Source of the DNA: Bacillus inaquosorum KCTC 13429
GTDB taxonomy: Bacteria; Bacillota; Bacilli; Bacillales; Bacillaceae
Direction of reading: 5' to 3'
NCBI RefSeq assembly: GCF_000332645.1
Contig: NZ_AMXN01000005.1
Location: 124,001-188,000 of the forward strand
DNA: 64,000 bases
The notes below the pieces were generated by a model. That model was not told the DNA's origin. It did not search any database and worked only from the letters and a program-made list of their open reading frames with translations. The translations under genes were made by a program, and so were the position numbers. Shown here in pieces: positions 24,165 to 33,774 of this stretch; position 1 is the first letter of the stretch; each line of letters starts with the position of its first letter.

Positions 24165-26084
24165 TTATTTGATTTCTTTTTCCTTGCCGTAATGATAATC
24201 AGACGGATCAACGGCTGTGAAATCGCTGAGTTTGTGGAATCTCAGCAAGTCCTTGTACAGGACACTGTCTGACAGACTCAGCTGCTGGTTCACTCTTGTT
24301 TTCAGATTCTTCGTTTCTTCATTCGCTTTCAGTTTTTCACCAGTCTTCGTATCGTAAATGACATTATCGACAGATGTGTACTTCGGCGTCACGAAGTCTC
24401 CATTTCTGAACGCCACTGTATCGTCGTGGTCTTTAGAGAATAAATCCGTACCGAAGTTGATGTATTTCTGAGAATCAATTCCTTGTAAGTGCAGAAGTGT
24501 CGGCATGACGTCAATTTCGCCGCCATACGTATGGTTCACTCCGCCTTTTTTGCCAGGAACGCGGATCATCAGCGGCACGCGCTGGTTCTGTGCGTTTTGA
24601 TAATCTGTGATCTCTTTTCCAAGAATTTCTTTCATCGCACGGTTATGATTTTCAGAAATACCGTTATGGTCACCGTAAATCACGATGACTGAGTCGTCAT
24701 ACAGACCGGCTTCCTTCAGCTCCTTGAAGAATTGCTCAAGCGCCTCGTCAAGGTAACGGGCTGTCTGGAAGTAATTATCAACTGTTTTATCACCGGTTGT
24801 CGCTTTTTTAATGGACGCATCTTCTTCATCCAGGTTAAATGGATAATGGTTTGTCAAAGTAATCAAATGCGCGTAAAACGGCTGTTTAAGAGATTCAAGT
24901 TTTGGAATCGACTCTGTAAAGAACGGCTTATCCTTGAGTCCCATATTAATGACGTTCTCATCTGACATATCATACGTGCTTGCGTCGAAGAATTTGTCAT
25001 ATCCGATATGTTTGTAAATCTGGTCACGGTTCCAGAACGACTTGTAGTCACCATGCAGGACGGCGCTTGTGTAGCCTTCCTTCTGGTCTAAAATCGCAGG
25101 AAGCGACTGATATGTGTTTTCGCCTTTCGTCACAAATGCGGAGCCTTCAGGAAGACCGAAGATGGAGTTATCCATTGTCAGCTCGGCATCAGATGTTTTT
25201 CCCTGGCCTGTCTGATGGAAGAAGTTATCAAAATACGTCACATCTTCCCCGCCGTGTGCAAGTTTATTTAAAAACGGCGTCACCTCTTCACCATTCAGCT
25301 TGTAATCAATCAGGAATGACTGGAAGCTTTCGAGGTGAATCTTAATGATATTTTTGCCTTTGGCAGAGCCGAAGTACTCGGCATTCGGTTTCGCATAATG
25401 AGACGTCGTGTAATTCTCGACGCTTGTTAAATCATCGCTGCTCGCGTAGGCTCTTTGCGTTTCCGTTTGAGCCGTCTGAACACCGTCATAAATGGTGTAA
25501 TTGTAAAGACCTAAATATTTCACGATATAATTGCGGTCAAACGTTCTTGTCAGCAGCTGCGGACGGTCTTTTTCCGCATAGTGCAGGTTGATGAAAAACA
25601 GTGCGACCCCGGAAAGGATCACCAAAGACGCAAAACGTTTTTTCATTTTGTATTCTTTTAATTCAGGTCTCCAGATCAATACCGCAATCAAAATAATGAT
25701 ATCTAAGAAATAGAAAATATCATGACCGGCCATGATGCTGAAAATCCCGTCTCCCATGTTTCCGACGTTGCCGGACTGTTTAATGTTCGGGAACGTCAAG
25801 AAATCGTCAAAGAAACGATAGAATAAAATATTTGCATATAACACAAATGTCATCACAAAATCGATAATCAGCATGATAATGGCTGATTTTCGCCCTTTCG
25901 CCAGCAAAGCCAGTCCTAAAAAGAAGACGGCGCTTGAGAACGGGTTAAATACCAGGAGGATCTCCTGGGTTGTGCCTTTTACCCCAAGATTAAATTCAGT
26001 CTTGTAGGATAAATACGTTTTTGCCCAAAACAGTATAACAGCCAGCACAAAAAAGCTAAGTTTGTAAGAAAAAAGTTTCTTCAT
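24165..26084 (-). CDS. yfnI: Lipoteichoic acid synthase-like membrane enzyme (YfnI, LtaSA)
   Basis: A polyglycerol-phosphate lipoteichoic-acid synthase paralogue. Five N-terminal transmembrane helices span about residues 1-180, then an extracellular sulfatase-fold domain. The catalytic Thr lies in FHQTGQGKTSDAE, preceded by HLESFQSF, with YGDHNGISENHNRA as the later metal-binding part. In B. subtilis YfnI makes abnormally long LTA under envelope stress and is sigma-M controlled. ATG at 26084 (MKKLFSYKLS) follows GAGG by six bases and matches the usual LtaS N-terminus, giving 639 residues. The conventional longer start is ATG at 26126 (653 residues) with a poorer site. I could not place a sigma-M promoter confidently. 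Confidence 0.92.
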   Translation of the reverse strand: MKKLFSYKLSFFVLAVILFWAKTYLSYKTEFNLGVKGTTQEILLVFNPFSSAVFFLGLALLAKGRKSAIIMLIIDFVMTFVLYANILFYRFFDDFLTFPNIKQSGNVGNMGDGIFSIMAGHDIFYFLDIIILIAVLIWRPELKEYKMKKRFASLVILSGVALFFINLHYAEKDRPQLLTRTFDRNYIVKYLGLYNYTIYDGVQTAQTETQRAYASSDDLTSVENYTTSHYAKPNAEYFGSAKGKNIIKIHLESFQSFLIDYKLNGEEVTPFLNKLAHGGEDVTYFDNFFHQTGQGKTSDAELTMDNSIFGLPEGSAFVTKGENTYQSLPAILDQKEGYTSAVLHGDYKSFWNRDQIYKHIGYDKFFDASTYDMSDENVINMGLKDKPFFTESIPKLESLKQPFYAHLITLTNHYPFNLDEEDASIKKATTGDKTVDNYFQTARYLDEALEQFFKELKEAGLYDDSVIVIYGDHNGISENHNRAMKEILGKEITDYQNAQNQRVPLMIRVPGKKGGVNHTYGGEIDVMPTLLHLQGIDSQKYINFGTDLFSKDHDDTVAFRNGDFVTPKYTSVDNVIYDTKTGEKLKANEETKNLKTRVNQQLSLSDSVLYKDLLRFHKLSDFTAVDPSDYHYGKEKEIK

Positions 26085-26255
26085 GGCAACCTCTACTTTC
26101 TTAAACACTTTAAGTTCTTCATTCATATTTACCTGCTCTTTATCCTGTCTTCCAATTCCTTCTTTCCAAACAAAATCAAGGCATCACACAACAATAAATA
26201 CACCGCGGTACCCCCCGGAATATTTACGCTTTGCACCATACCAGTTTTATTACAC

Positions 26256-26462
26256 CTATTTCAAACCAAACACTGGACGAAAGAAGCCTTCGTTTCGTTT
26301 CACATTTTTTCTCGCAAAATAAAAAAAGGATTTCTTTTGTCGTGTGTGCCGCGGAAAAAAGAAATAGATACCGAGTATAAGAATAACATAAACTAGCAAA
26401 AACGAAAAATAGGTTTTGCAGACAGCCCGCCCTTCAGGCGGGACTGTGGCTATTGTATGCAC
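26256..26462 (-). CDS. Possible small single-span membrane protein
   Basis: In the 397-base gap between cypD and yfnI, a 68-codon frame starts with GTG at 26462, ten bases after GGAG. It contains one clear hydrophobic helix (FSFLLVYVILILGIYFFF) followed by a strongly basic tail (RHTRQKK, then KNVKRNEGF). Composition is like known small Bacillus membrane proteins, but there is no recognised family. A GC hairpin (CCCGCC/GGCGGG) near 26425-26445 lies within its first codons, on a strand without a T-run. It could equally be untranslated leader of yfnI. The rest of the gap (26127-26255) shows no gene. Confidence 0.25.
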   Translation of the reverse strand: MHTIATVPPEGRAVCKTYFSFLLVYVILILGIYFFFPRHTRQKKSFFYFARKNVKRNEGFFRPVFGLK

Positions 26463-26494
26463 TAACGTTTAGCTCCATCACATTTTTTTGAAGA

Positions 26495-26525
26495 GACAAA
26501 AAAAGACTGGATGTCTCCAGTCTTT
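26495..26525 (-). terminator. Terminator of cypD
   Basis: The stem AAAGACTGGA / TCCAGTCTTT with a 4-base loop is followed on minus by seven Ts. It overlaps the cypD stop codon. Confidence 0.88.
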
Positions 26526-29500
26526 ACAGCCCCGACCAAACATCTTTTGCATATATACCGGTATCCTGCAGATGTTTCAGCCAGTTTTGTGCTTCTTGTT
26601 CGCTGGTGCCATGAACAGACTGATATGCTTTTTGCAGCGCTGCCTCCACATCTGGGGCCATTTTGCTGCCATCACCGCAAACATAGAGCCTGCCTCCGCG
26701 ATCGAGAATCGAAATTAATGTTTCTGCATGGTCAGACATGAGATGCTGGACATACGTTTTCGGCATGCCTTCTTTTCGGGAAAAGGCTGTGTGGACAGTG
26801 ACGATTCCGTCTTTTTCAAACTGCTCAAGCTCTTCGCGGTAAATAAAATCCCGATCGTTCCTGCATCCGAAATAGAGATGAGCTTCACCGAGCGTTTTTC
26901 CCTCACGCTTTAAAGCTGCGCGAGCTTGGAGAAAACCGCGGAATGGCGCTACTCCTGTACCCGGCCCGACCATAATGATAGGGGTCTCAGGGTCTTCCGG
27001 AAGCTGAAACCGGGATTCCGGTGTACGGACAAACATCACGACATCATCCCCCGCCTTGCGTTCAGCCAGGTAATTTGAAGCCACTCCTCTGTATTCGCCA
27101 CGTCCGCTCCAAGCAGGGCCGCGCACGACACCAACTGTGATCGATGCTTGCTCCGGATTCACCCTTGGAGAGCTTGAAATCGAATAATATCTCGGTTTTA
27201 ACGGCCGTAAAAGCTCTAAAAATCGTTCAAATGGCATGTCACACGCTTCATATTTTTCAAGCAGATCCAGCATAGAAATCCGTTTTTTCAATATTTGTTC
27301 CTGGTAGACACCCTCTGCCGTTAGATCTTCTAATTCGCGTTTATGTGGTGGGCAGACTGTGAATGCCGCCAGCTCCCTTATTTGCGCCCTTGTAGCCGCT
27401 TCCTGCACCTCGACGCTGTAGCTGAGAAGATCTTGCAGACTGACAGGCCGGCCCAAAGGCAAATGCCCCGCACTGCGTCCGCTTGCCGACAATGTCACCT
27501 GGTCGGTTCCCTTCAGACCGAAGCGGTGAAGAATCCGGCTGACATTGGTTTGGCTGTTCCTCGGCAAGACGCCAAGGTGGTCGCCCTCTCGATATTCAAC
27601 ATCCGGCGGCAGTGCGATTTCGATATGGCGGGTGCTGCGGTCGCTGTTTGCGGACTGGAGTTCACGATTTTCAGCAATGGATGCATGAGCTGCCTCGTAC
27701 GATCGGGCCAGCGGGGACTCGCCCAGCCCTCTGACAAACTGAAGGCTCAGCGTGCTTCGTTCCTTATCGGCGTTTTCATTAAGCTCTAGTCCGAATGCTT
27801 TGATGGCGTCGGCCCACATGCTTTTTTTCCACTCGTCAAGCTGCCCTTCAAAATCGCCGCTTACATCTCCCTCTCCCCGCTTAGAAAACCGAGTCGCGCC
27901 TTTCTCCGCAAGCTGCTCATCAATGAATCTCGGCACGTATTGATACGTACTCGCCCAGTTGTGGTCGCCGCAGCCAAATACCGCATAATGGACGCCCTCA
28001 AGCTCACCCGGTTTGATTTCTTGAAGCCACTGAACGAACTGCCCCGCATTGCTTGGCGGTTTTCCGTTATAAGAAGAGGTCACAATGACAACAGCCCCCT
28101 CCTGCGGCAGCTTGCCAATCTGGTCGTTCAGAGGTGCCACCTCAGTCCTTACGCCGTGAAGACTGGCTGTATCCGCAAGCTCCCGGGCGACGCCTTCTGC
28201 AGTGCCTGTATCAGATCCATACAGCACGAGAAGCGGGCGGTTGTTAAGACCGATGACCGATGCACCCTTTGTTTCTGTTTTCTCTTTTTGCTCATCAGGC
28301 GCCGCTTTTTCAGTTGCCCGGACGTCCGCATGAATGGCTTCCTGATTCCTGGTTTGAACCCTGATGCGAAAATCGCCAGGCTTGAGTGTTAAAGTTTGTT
28401 TAATATCAAGTTCATAATTCTCATGATCAATTAACGTGAAATATTTTAAAACCATGCCCAGCACAAGTGTCGCTTCATGAAGGGCAAACTGCATGCCGAT
28501 ACAGGCCCGCTGTCCATTTCCGAACGGTTTGTACGCATGATGAGGCACTTGATCCTGATGTTCGAACCGTTCTGGACGAAATTCTTCAGCGTCCGCTCCC
28601 CAAGCGTCTCGGTCACGATGAAGCTGCGGAATCAGCACAGAAATTCTGTCTTTCGTTGTAATCGGGTATTTTCCGCCAATGACTGTATCTTCCTTTGGAT
28701 AAAGGCTGAAAGCTGGAGCTGTTGGCCATAAGCGCAAGGATTCATTTAAAATCATCCGTATGTATGTCAGCTCGAGCACTTGTTTATAGGTCGGCGCTGC
28801 ATCAGTCAAAACCCGGTCAACCTCTTCATATGCCTTTTTCAGTTTGTCAGGATGCTTCAATAAATAGTAGATCGCAAAGGAAAGCAGGCCGCTCGTTGTT
28901 TCATGCCCGGCAATCAAAAACGTAATGATTTGAAAACGGATATTTTCATCGTCAAGCTTTTCACCTGTTTCCGGATCTTCCACATTCAGCATGCGGGCAA
29001 GCAAATCTTTTTCATCCTGGTCTCCATTCGATCTCCGCTCCGCAATAATGCTGTCGACTAACGAAAACATCGTTTGAATATCATGATGAAATTGCCGTTT
29101 TGTTCTGACCATAAGCTTATCTTGAAAATCAAGCCGCTGCATCTGGTGCATCGCTTCATCAAGCGCCCGCACCATGCTGTTGATAAACGGGTGGGGCGTT
29201 TCTCTGTAGTAGCTGTTAAAACGATAGTTAAACCCGCACAGCCCAATTGTGTCGAGCGTCAGCCGGGTCATATCTCCAGGGACATCGACTGCTTCATTCG
29301 GGTTGAGCCTGGCCCATTTTTGAATGAGCTGAACGGCGATATCGACCATTTTCTCATGGTAGTCCTTCATGGCCCGCTGGCTGAACGTCGGCATCAGAAT
29401 ATTGTGCGCTTTTCTCCAGTTAAGCTCATGTGTCCAGCTTGTAAATAATCCGTCCCCGGAAAACGCGCGAACCTTCTCCAAGGCGCCTTCAATGCTTTTA

Positions 29501-29709
29501 TCGAACCGCTCTTCATCACAAACCTCTTTCACCAATTCATGGCCGGACACCACAATCGTCGTGCCCGCAGGTGTATGAATTTGAAAAATCGGGCCCTGCT
29601 CTTCCGCCAATTTAATCAGCGACAATGTCGGTCTGTCTTTATCAATTAAAGGCAGGTTGCCGAGCGGCCCAAACGTCTTTGGCTGAGGAATCGGGCTTGT
29701 TTCCTTCAT
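26524..29709 (-). CDS. cypD: Cytochrome P450 / NADPH-P450 reductase fusion (CYP102 family)
   Basis: A 1061-residue self-sufficient fatty-acid hydroxylase of the BM3 type, here the YetO/CypD (CYP102A2) member. The heme domain covers about 1-470: I-helix [13 protein letters not shown], ExxR in ESLRLWP, heme-binding [13 protein letters not shown] near residue 400. A linker leads to a flavodoxin FMN domain ([13 protein letters not shown] near 490, [12 protein letters not shown]). The FAD/NADPH domain follows with [22 protein letters not shown] and [10 protein letters not shown] near the C-terminus. Electrons pass from NADPH to heme in one chain. ATG at 29709 follows GGAAAGGAA. It is divergent from yetN and has no operon partner. 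Confidence 0.96.
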   Translation of the reverse strand: MKETSPIPQPKTFGPLGNLPLIDKDRPTLSLIKLAEEQGPIFQIHTPAGTTIVVSGHELVKEVCDEERFDKSIEGALEKVRAFSGDGLFTSWTHELNWRKAHNILMPTFSQRAMKDYHEKMVDIAVQLIQKWARLNPNEAVDVPGDMTRLTLDTIGLCGFNYRFNSYYRETPHPFINSMVRALDEAMHQMQRLDFQDKLMVRTKRQFHHDIQTMFSLVDSIIAERRSNGDQDEKDLLARMLNVEDPETGEKLDDENIRFQIITFLIAGHETTSGLLSFAIYYLLKHPDKLKKAYEEVDRVLTDAAPTYKQVLELTYIRMILNESLRLWPTAPAFSLYPKEDTVIGGKYPITTKDRISVLIPQLHRDRDAWGADAEEFRPERFEHQDQVPHHAYKPFGNGQRACIGMQFALHEATLVLGMVLKYFTLIDHENYELDIKQTLTLKPGDFRIRVQTRNQEAIHADVRATEKAAPDEQKEKTETKGASVIGLNNRPLLVLYGSDTGTAEGVARELADTASLHGVRTEVAPLNDQIGKLPQEGAVVIVTSSYNGKPPSNAGQFVQWLQEIKPGELEGVHYAVFGCGDHNWASTYQYVPRFIDEQLAEKGATRFSKRGEGDVSGDFEGQLDEWKKSMWADAIKAFGLELNENADKERSTLSLQFVRGLGESPLARSYEAAHASIAENRELQSANSDRSTRHIEIALPPDVEYREGDHLGVLPRNSQTNVSRILHRFGLKGTDQVTLSASGRSAGHLPLGRPVSLQDLLSYSVEVQEAATRAQIRELAAFTVCPPHKRELEDLTAEGVYQEQILKKRISMLDLLEKYEACDMPFERFLELLRPLKPRYYSISSSPRVNPEQASITVGVVRGPAWSGRGEYRGVASNYLAERKAGDDVVMFVRTPESRFQLPEDPETPIIMVGPGTGVAPFRGFLQARAALKREGKTLGEAHLYFGCRNDRDFIYREELEQFEKDGIVTVHTAFSRKEGMPKTYVQHLMSDHAETLISILDRGGRLYVCGDGSKMAPDVEAALQKAYQSVHGTSEQEAQNWLKHLQDTGIYAKDVWSGL

Positions 29710-29789
29710 CGAACCATTCCTTTCCGTATGAAATGCCTTCTATCTGACTACATTTCCCTTTCATGGTCAGGATTATTCCGTTCCTCTGA

Positions 29790-29819
29790 TTGACGTACGA
29801 ACATCGTTTTTTCTATACT
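29790..29819 (+). promoter_or_regulatory. Candidate sigma-A promoter of yetN
   Basis: TTGACG (29790-29795), 18-base spacer, TATACT (29814-29819), 40 bases before the yetN ATG. Confidence 0.6.
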
Positions 29820-29858
29820 TGAGAAGCTGTACAATACGCGAATAAGGTGAGTTCATAT

Positions 29859-30929
29859 ATGGATTTTGAAATTCGATTTTTATCCTTTTATGTCATACAG
29901 GTGGAAGGCAAGGACGAGCAGGCAAACAAGCAGTTCAAGCACTTCCAGACCCTTGATACGGGTGAATTTGAAGAAAGCGAGCTGAAGGACTTTCTCGACG
30001 GGGAGCTAAAAAAAATCGTCAAACGGAAAGCAGACCGCCATCCGCAGTCCGAGCAGGTGCCGACGAAAATCGGCCATTTTATCGTCGAACCCGGCCACGA
30101 GCTCGATTCCAACCCGAACTATAACATGTTCAACCGTGCGCGCCTGGCGGAAACAAAAGAGGACTTTAACGAGCTGAGCGAGCAGTTCGTCCGCACGTAC
30201 CTCGACACGAGCGCAGTCCGCGGCGGTGTGTTCCTCGTCGCTTCGGCCGTGCCGAGAAAATACTTCGACGAGTCATTTGTCTTCATTATGAAATGTGATT
30301 TCGAGCCAAAGGTCGCCCGCATTTCAGACGCGTCTTCTCTTATTAAAAAAGTCGAAATGGCGATTACGACAAAAAACATGAAAAGCATCCAATACCCGTT
30401 CATGCCGGAGGAAGGGATGGTCGAGGAAGGCGAGCTGAAAATCCACCAAGCCTCGCACGCCCGCTATTTTGAGGACTTTCTGAAATTCGTCGAGTACGGA
30501 GAATCGATGCCGGAAATCATGAAAAACCAGGTCATGAACATGGTGCAGGAGCACGTCTACGAGACATTTGAAGACAACAGCGAAGAGCTCAAGCAGTTCG
30601 AGCACGACATCGAAATATGGGAAGCAAGCGAAAAACGGGAAATCCAAGAGCGCCTCGACACCCATCAAGTCATCGAAGCCTCCGCCCAAATCATCGAGCA
30701 CACGCCCGAAGCCCAGCTGAAAATGAAAGTCGGAGAAACTGAGATTAAGGGATTGCTAGCGGATTTTGGCGATTCGATTCACCTCGCAAAAGTGAACGGG
30801 CGCTATGTCGCGCTGATTGAAGCCGAGACGATTTCTTTTGAGAAGGGCAGTTCTCCGGTGGAGTTTTATAAGCCTGAGGGGCTGCATGAGGTGATTGATC
30901 GGATACGCCACAAAACAGAGCAAGAATAA
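29859..30929 (+). CDS. yetN: DUF3900-type protein (YetN)
   Basis: A 356-residue soluble protein of a Bacillus-restricted family without assigned function. No signal peptide or membrane span. It is rich in Glu/Lys, with a helical middle (about 200-290), and the C-terminal part ends in EFYKPEGLHEVIDR. Codon use shows many GC-rich codons compared with adjacent yetM. ATG at 29859 follows AAGGTGA by eight bases; a GTG four codons upstream is part of that site. It converges on yetM with a shared terminator. The family name is from memory. Confidence 0.8.
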   Translation: MDFEIRFLSFYVIQVEGKDEQANKQFKHFQTLDTGEFEESELKDFLDGELKKIVKRKADRHPQSEQVPTKIGHFIVEPGHELDSNPNYNMFNRARLAETKEDFNELSEQFVRTYLDTSAVRGGVFLVASAVPRKYFDESFVFIMKCDFEPKVARISDASSLIKKVEMAITTKNMKSIQYPFMPEEGMVEEGELKIHQASHARYFEDFLKFVEYGESMPEIMKNQVMNMVQEHVYETFEDNSEELKQFEHDIEIWEASEKREIQERLDTHQVIEASAQIIEHTPEAQLKMKVGETEIKGLLADFGDSIHLAKVNGRYVALIEAETISFEKGSSPVEFYKPEGLHEVIDRIRHKTEQE

Positions 30930-30960
30930 AAAAGTCCAGAAATTACTTTCTGGACTTTTC
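30930..30960. terminator. Bidirectional terminator between yetN and yetM
   Basis: A 13-bp perfect stem AAAAGTCCAGAAA / TTTCTGGACTTTT with loop TTAC lies between the two convergent genes. Confidence 0.9.
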
Positions 30961-30963
30961 CTA

Positions 30964-32073
30964 TTAGTACCCTTCCCTCAACACCGCATAGCACTCCCCG
31001 ATCAGCTCTTCCGCTCCCGGCTCTCCTTTTAGCCCGCGGCGGACGATTTCTGAGGATAGGTTCTGGACTTTGAGCGCTCTTGGGGCTCTTCTTTCGTAAT
31101 ACGCATGAAATGCGGTTTCGATGTCGTCGTGGTTTTTGAGTTCTTCGGCGAGGACGATGGCATCCTCGATGGCCATTGCCGCTCCTTGTGCTAAGGTCGG
31201 CGCTCCGGCATGGGCGGCGTCTCCTCCGATGACGACGCGGCCTTTGTACCATGGCTCCTGCACTGCGACCTGTTCCAGTTTGTTAAATATGACAGGATGC
31301 TCTTTTGACATATGCTTTGTGACAAAATCGAGCCCCGGAAAACCAGAGAGAATCTCTTTTACTCTATCAAATCGGGTATCTTTTATATCCCAGTAATCAC
31401 TTGTGCAAGGCTGGAGAACGAAGACATAGCCGGCGTGTTCTGCCAATGGCACGACGCCAATTTGTGTGTCTCCGCTTCTATACATCAATGTCGCGTCCTC
31501 AAATGTAAAATCAGGAAGCTCGATATAAAAGCGCCACGCCCCCATGCCGAGGTGCTCTTTTTCTGTTTCCTTTTGCAGCATCTTATCGCGAACAACGGAG
31601 TGGATGCCGTCAAAGCCTGCCAGAATATCAGCCTGTATCTTCTCTCCGTCTTCACATACGGCAGTAACCGATTCAATCGTTTCTTCATAGGCGACAACCT
31701 TTTTCCCCCACTTGATATGTACACCCGCCGCCTCGGCATGCTTAATGAGAATGTCATTTAGCGTCTTTCGCAGAATATTATTTCGTCCCGGAAGTGTATC
31801 GTCTAAAAAGGATTCACTGACTTGAAACAGCAAATCCCCCTGTGCATCAAACGTTTTAAACCATTGTGTTTGAAAGCCAAGCTTACAGCACTCTTCGAAT
31901 ATGCCCAATTCTTTCAAGACCGCCAGTGCGTTTTGCGGCTGGAGAATCCCCGCACCCGTTTTGCGGTTTTCTGTAGCCGCTTCACACAAAGTGACGGAAA
32001 ACCCTGCTTTACTGAGGGATATGGCCGCTGACAAGCCGCCGATTCCGCCTCCCGCTATCAAAATATGTTTCAT
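30964..32073 (-). CDS. yetM: FAD-dependent monooxygenase (YetM)
   Basis: A 369-residue flavoprotein hydroxylase of the p-hydroxybenzoate-hydroxylase/UbiH type. The FAD fold starts ILIAGGGIGGLSAAI near residues 4-18, then GAGILQPQNALAVL and the second FAD motif VVIGGDAAHAGAPTLAQGAAMAIEDA near 275. It probably hydroxylates an aromatic compound; in B. subtilis yetM is controlled by the flavonoid-responsive repressor YetL, encoded divergently. ATG at 32073 follows AAGGTGG by eight bases. Confidence 0.92.
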   Translation of the reverse strand: MKHILIAGGGIGGLSAAISLSKAGFSVTLCEAATENRKTGAGILQPQNALAVLKELGIFEECCKLGFQTQWFKTFDAQGDLLFQVSESFLDDTLPGRNNILRKTLNDILIKHAEAAGVHIKWGKKVVAYEETIESVTAVCEDGEKIQADILAGFDGIHSVVRDKMLQKETEKEHLGMGAWRFYIELPDFTFEDATLMYRSGDTQIGVVPLAEHAGYVFVLQPCTSDYWDIKDTRFDRVKEILSGFPGLDFVTKHMSKEHPVIFNKLEQVAVQEPWYKGRVVIGGDAAHAGAPTLAQGAAMAIEDAIVLAEELKNHDDIETAFHAYYERRAPRALKVQNLSSEIVRRGLKGEPGAEELIGECYAVLREGY

Positions 32074-32100
32074 ATAAATAACCACCTTTTCAGTTCTTTA

Positions 32101-32122
32101 TATAGTTAGGCGCCTAACTATA
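32101..32122. promoter_or_regulatory. YetL operator, perfect 22-bp palindrome
   Basis: TATAGTTAGGC joined to its exact reverse complement GCCTAACTATA is centred at 32111/32112, about 28 bases upstream of yetM. It contains the core TAGTTAGGCGCCTAACTA, which I recall as the YetL-binding sequence of B. subtilis. A TTGACA-like -35 for yetM lies at 32149-32154 (minus), so the operator is at or just beyond its start point. Confidence 0.85.
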
Positions 32123-32170
32123 TTACCTTACTATGTCCCGTGAAAAGCTGTCAATCATCTCCAAGCTAAG

Positions 32171-32199
32171 TTGCGTTATGGTTATCGCTCCTTTATAAT
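32171..32199 (+). promoter_or_regulatory. Sigma-A promoter of yetL
   Basis: TTGCGT (32171-32176), 17-base spacer, perfect TATAAT (32194-32199), with a 25-35-base leader. Confidence 0.75.
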
Positions 32200-32232
32200 C
32201 GTGTCACAACGAACGTACGGGAGCTTATTATG

Positions 32233-32736
32233 ATGGAATTAAAACATTTACCGAAATATAAGCATATAACAGAGCACGCCGAGACGTATGCCAATATTGA
32301 CGCCGGCTCTCTTGAATTGTTTTTATCTCTTTTTGATATCTCAAAAAAAATGAATCATGTGATGGAGCATTATTTCGCAGGCCGCGGGCTGTCAGAGGGA
32401 AAATTCAAAATCCTGATGCTGCTCTTTGATGCCAAGGACCATACGTTAAGTCCGACCGAGCTTGCCAAGCAATCCAACGTCACGAAAGCAACGATTACAG
32501 GCCTGCTGGACGGGCTGGCGAGGGACGGGTTTGTCAGCCGCAGGCATCACACAGAGGATAAACGAAAAATCAGCATTGAACTGACAAAGGAAGGTAAAGA
32601 ACGGCTGGAGCAATTTCTACCCGGCCATTTCGGCAAAATCTCCGCGGTGATGGAAAACTACAGCGACGAGGAAAAAGACATGTTCGTGAAGATGCTTGGT
32701 GATCTTTTTGAAAGGCTCAGCGTGTTTAAAGACTAA
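32233..32736 (+). CDS. yetL: MarR-family repressor (YetL)
   Basis: A 167-residue MarR-type winged-helix dimer. The DNA-binding part shows LSPTELAKQSNVTKATITGLLDGLARDGFV with the wing RRHHTEDKRKISIELT near residues 95-115. In B. subtilis it represses yetL and yetM and is released by flavonoids such as kaempferol. The two adjacent ATGs (32230, 32233) both fit GGGAG; the second gives the usual length. No yetK-like gene follows it here, and the next gene is yetJ in convergent orientation. Confidence 0.92.
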   Translation: MELKHLPKYKHITEHAETYANIDAGSLELFLSLFDISKKMNHVMEHYFAGRGLSEGKFKILMLLFDAKDHTLSPTELAKQSNVTKATITGLLDGLARDGFVSRRHHTEDKRKISIELTKEGKERLEQFLPGHFGKISAVMENYSDEEKDMFVKMLGDLFERLSVFKD

Positions 32737-32819
32737 AAAACCCATCTCATCAAATGCACAGGCTCCACACCTGACAAAATGACAACCGCCCACCTCCTCC
32801 TGCCTTTTTAATGTATGGC

Positions 32820-32851
32820 AAAAAGCGCCTATCCAAAGACAGGCGCTTTTT
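32820..32851. terminator. Terminator between yetL and yetJ
   Basis: AAAAAGCGCCT pairs with AGGCGCTTTTT around a 10-base loop. It works for yetJ on minus and could stop yetL transcription on plus. Confidence 0.85.
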
Positions 32852-32853
32852 CA

Positions 32854-33498
32854 TTAATCATCACTGCTCAAAATGCCAAAGAAGCGAAGCAGGTTGATGA
32901 ACAAGTTGATAAAGTCAAGGTACAGCGATAATGCCATAACGGGAATTAAATCTTCCGTAATATGGCGGTGTTTGATTTGGTTCAAATCATACAAAATGTA
33001 AAGGGAAAAGACGATGGTTCCGATCACGGAATACGCCATCATCGCCGCTGAGTTTAACGGACTGAAAATATTGAAAATGCCAACCACTGCCAGTGCGAGC
33101 ACCGCTACCAGCAGAAATGACCACAGGAAGGATAAATCCTTCTTCATTTTTGCGCCGATTGTGCCCAGAACAGCAAAAATAATAAATGTAGAGCCAAAAG
33201 CTTCAAGCACGACATAGGCGCCGGCGATGGAAGCGTAGTGGCTGACGATCGGAAATAAGGTAATCCCTGAAACAAACGCGAATGTATATACAAACGCATA
33301 TCCGACCGCTTTTCTTCTGCGCATCCAGAAGGCCAGAATAATCATCCCCACTTCAAGAATGGAAAGCGGCAGCATCAAAGCGATAGGAACAAATTGGCCG
33401 ATAAAAAGACCGACAGTTGCGATTAACAGTGTGAAAACAAAGACTGTCAAAATGCGCTGCATGATCGATTGCTTACTCTCGTGAACCGTAGCTTGCAT
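32854..33498 (-). CDS. yetJ: TMBIM/BI-1-family calcium-leak channel (YetJ)
   Basis: A 214-residue, seven-helix Bax-inhibitor-1 family membrane protein. BsYetJ is a pH-sensitive calcium leak; its two sensor Asp residues correspond to those in ILYDLNQI and LSLYLDFINLF near the C-terminus, both present here. N-terminal helices begin at about residue 18. ATG at 33498 follows AGGAGG. It stands alone with a terminator after it. Confidence 0.93.
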   Translation of the reverse strand: MQATVHESKQSIMQRILTVFVFTLLIATVGLFIGQFVPIALMLPLSILEVGMIILAFWMRRRKAVGYAFVYTFAFVSGITLFPIVSHYASIAGAYVVLEAFGSTFIIFAVLGTIGAKMKKDLSFLWSFLLVAVLALAVVGIFNIFSPLNSAAMMAYSVIGTIVFSLYILYDLNQIKHRHITEDLIPVMALSLYLDFINLFINLLRFFGILSSDD

Positions 33499-33582
33499 GT
33501 CAAAAATCCTCCTAAAAAATGATCTTAAAGGTCTATTATATAAAAATTGGATGAAATATGTATATGTTTTAAGGAGAATTTA

Positions 33583-33615
33583 ATGAAAACAAACGTCCTT
33601 ATGCGATCACTTTGA
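33583..33615 (+). other. Ten-codon ORF with strong ribosome site
   Basis: TTAAGGAGAATTTA precedes ATG at 33583, and the frame MKTNVLMRSL ends at TGA 33613-33615, overlapping the yezD 3' end on the other strand. The ribosome site is good but the product is only ten residues. It may be the broken start of a lost gene or chance. Confidence 0.2.
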
Positions 33616-33774
33616 TTCTTTCCTTTTCAGCGAAAAACGGTGCTTTTCTATTTTCTCAATTTGGGTAACCTGAGAATCATGAACCGTAATCTGAATGGTG
33701 CCGAAGTCGAGCGTTTCCAGCGAGCTGATTATTTTTTCAATCACTTCCGGATCAATGGTTGATTTTGAAACCAA
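33607..33774 (-). CDS. yezD: Small DUF2292-type protein (YezD)
   Basis: A 55-residue protein starting with TTG at 33774, behind a very strong GGGGGGAAGG site. It reads STIDPEVIEKIISSLETLDFG, then the typical ITVHDSQVTQIEKIEKHRFSL beta-hairpin part of YezD/DUF2292. Members are often encoded near sulfur-metabolism genes in other firmicutes; here it is alone. An AT-rich upstream region holds a 14-bp palindrome ATTCTTATAAGAAT (33814-33827). No clear promoter could be fixed. Function unknown. Confidence 0.8.
   Translation of the reverse strand: MVSKSTIDPEVIEKIISSLETLDFGTIQITVHDSQVTQIEKIEKHRFSLKRKESK

Noticed and set aside
26421-26450. GC hairpin in the cypD-yfnI gap as a terminator
   Set aside because: No T-run follows on either strand, and cypD already has a better terminator at 26495-26525.
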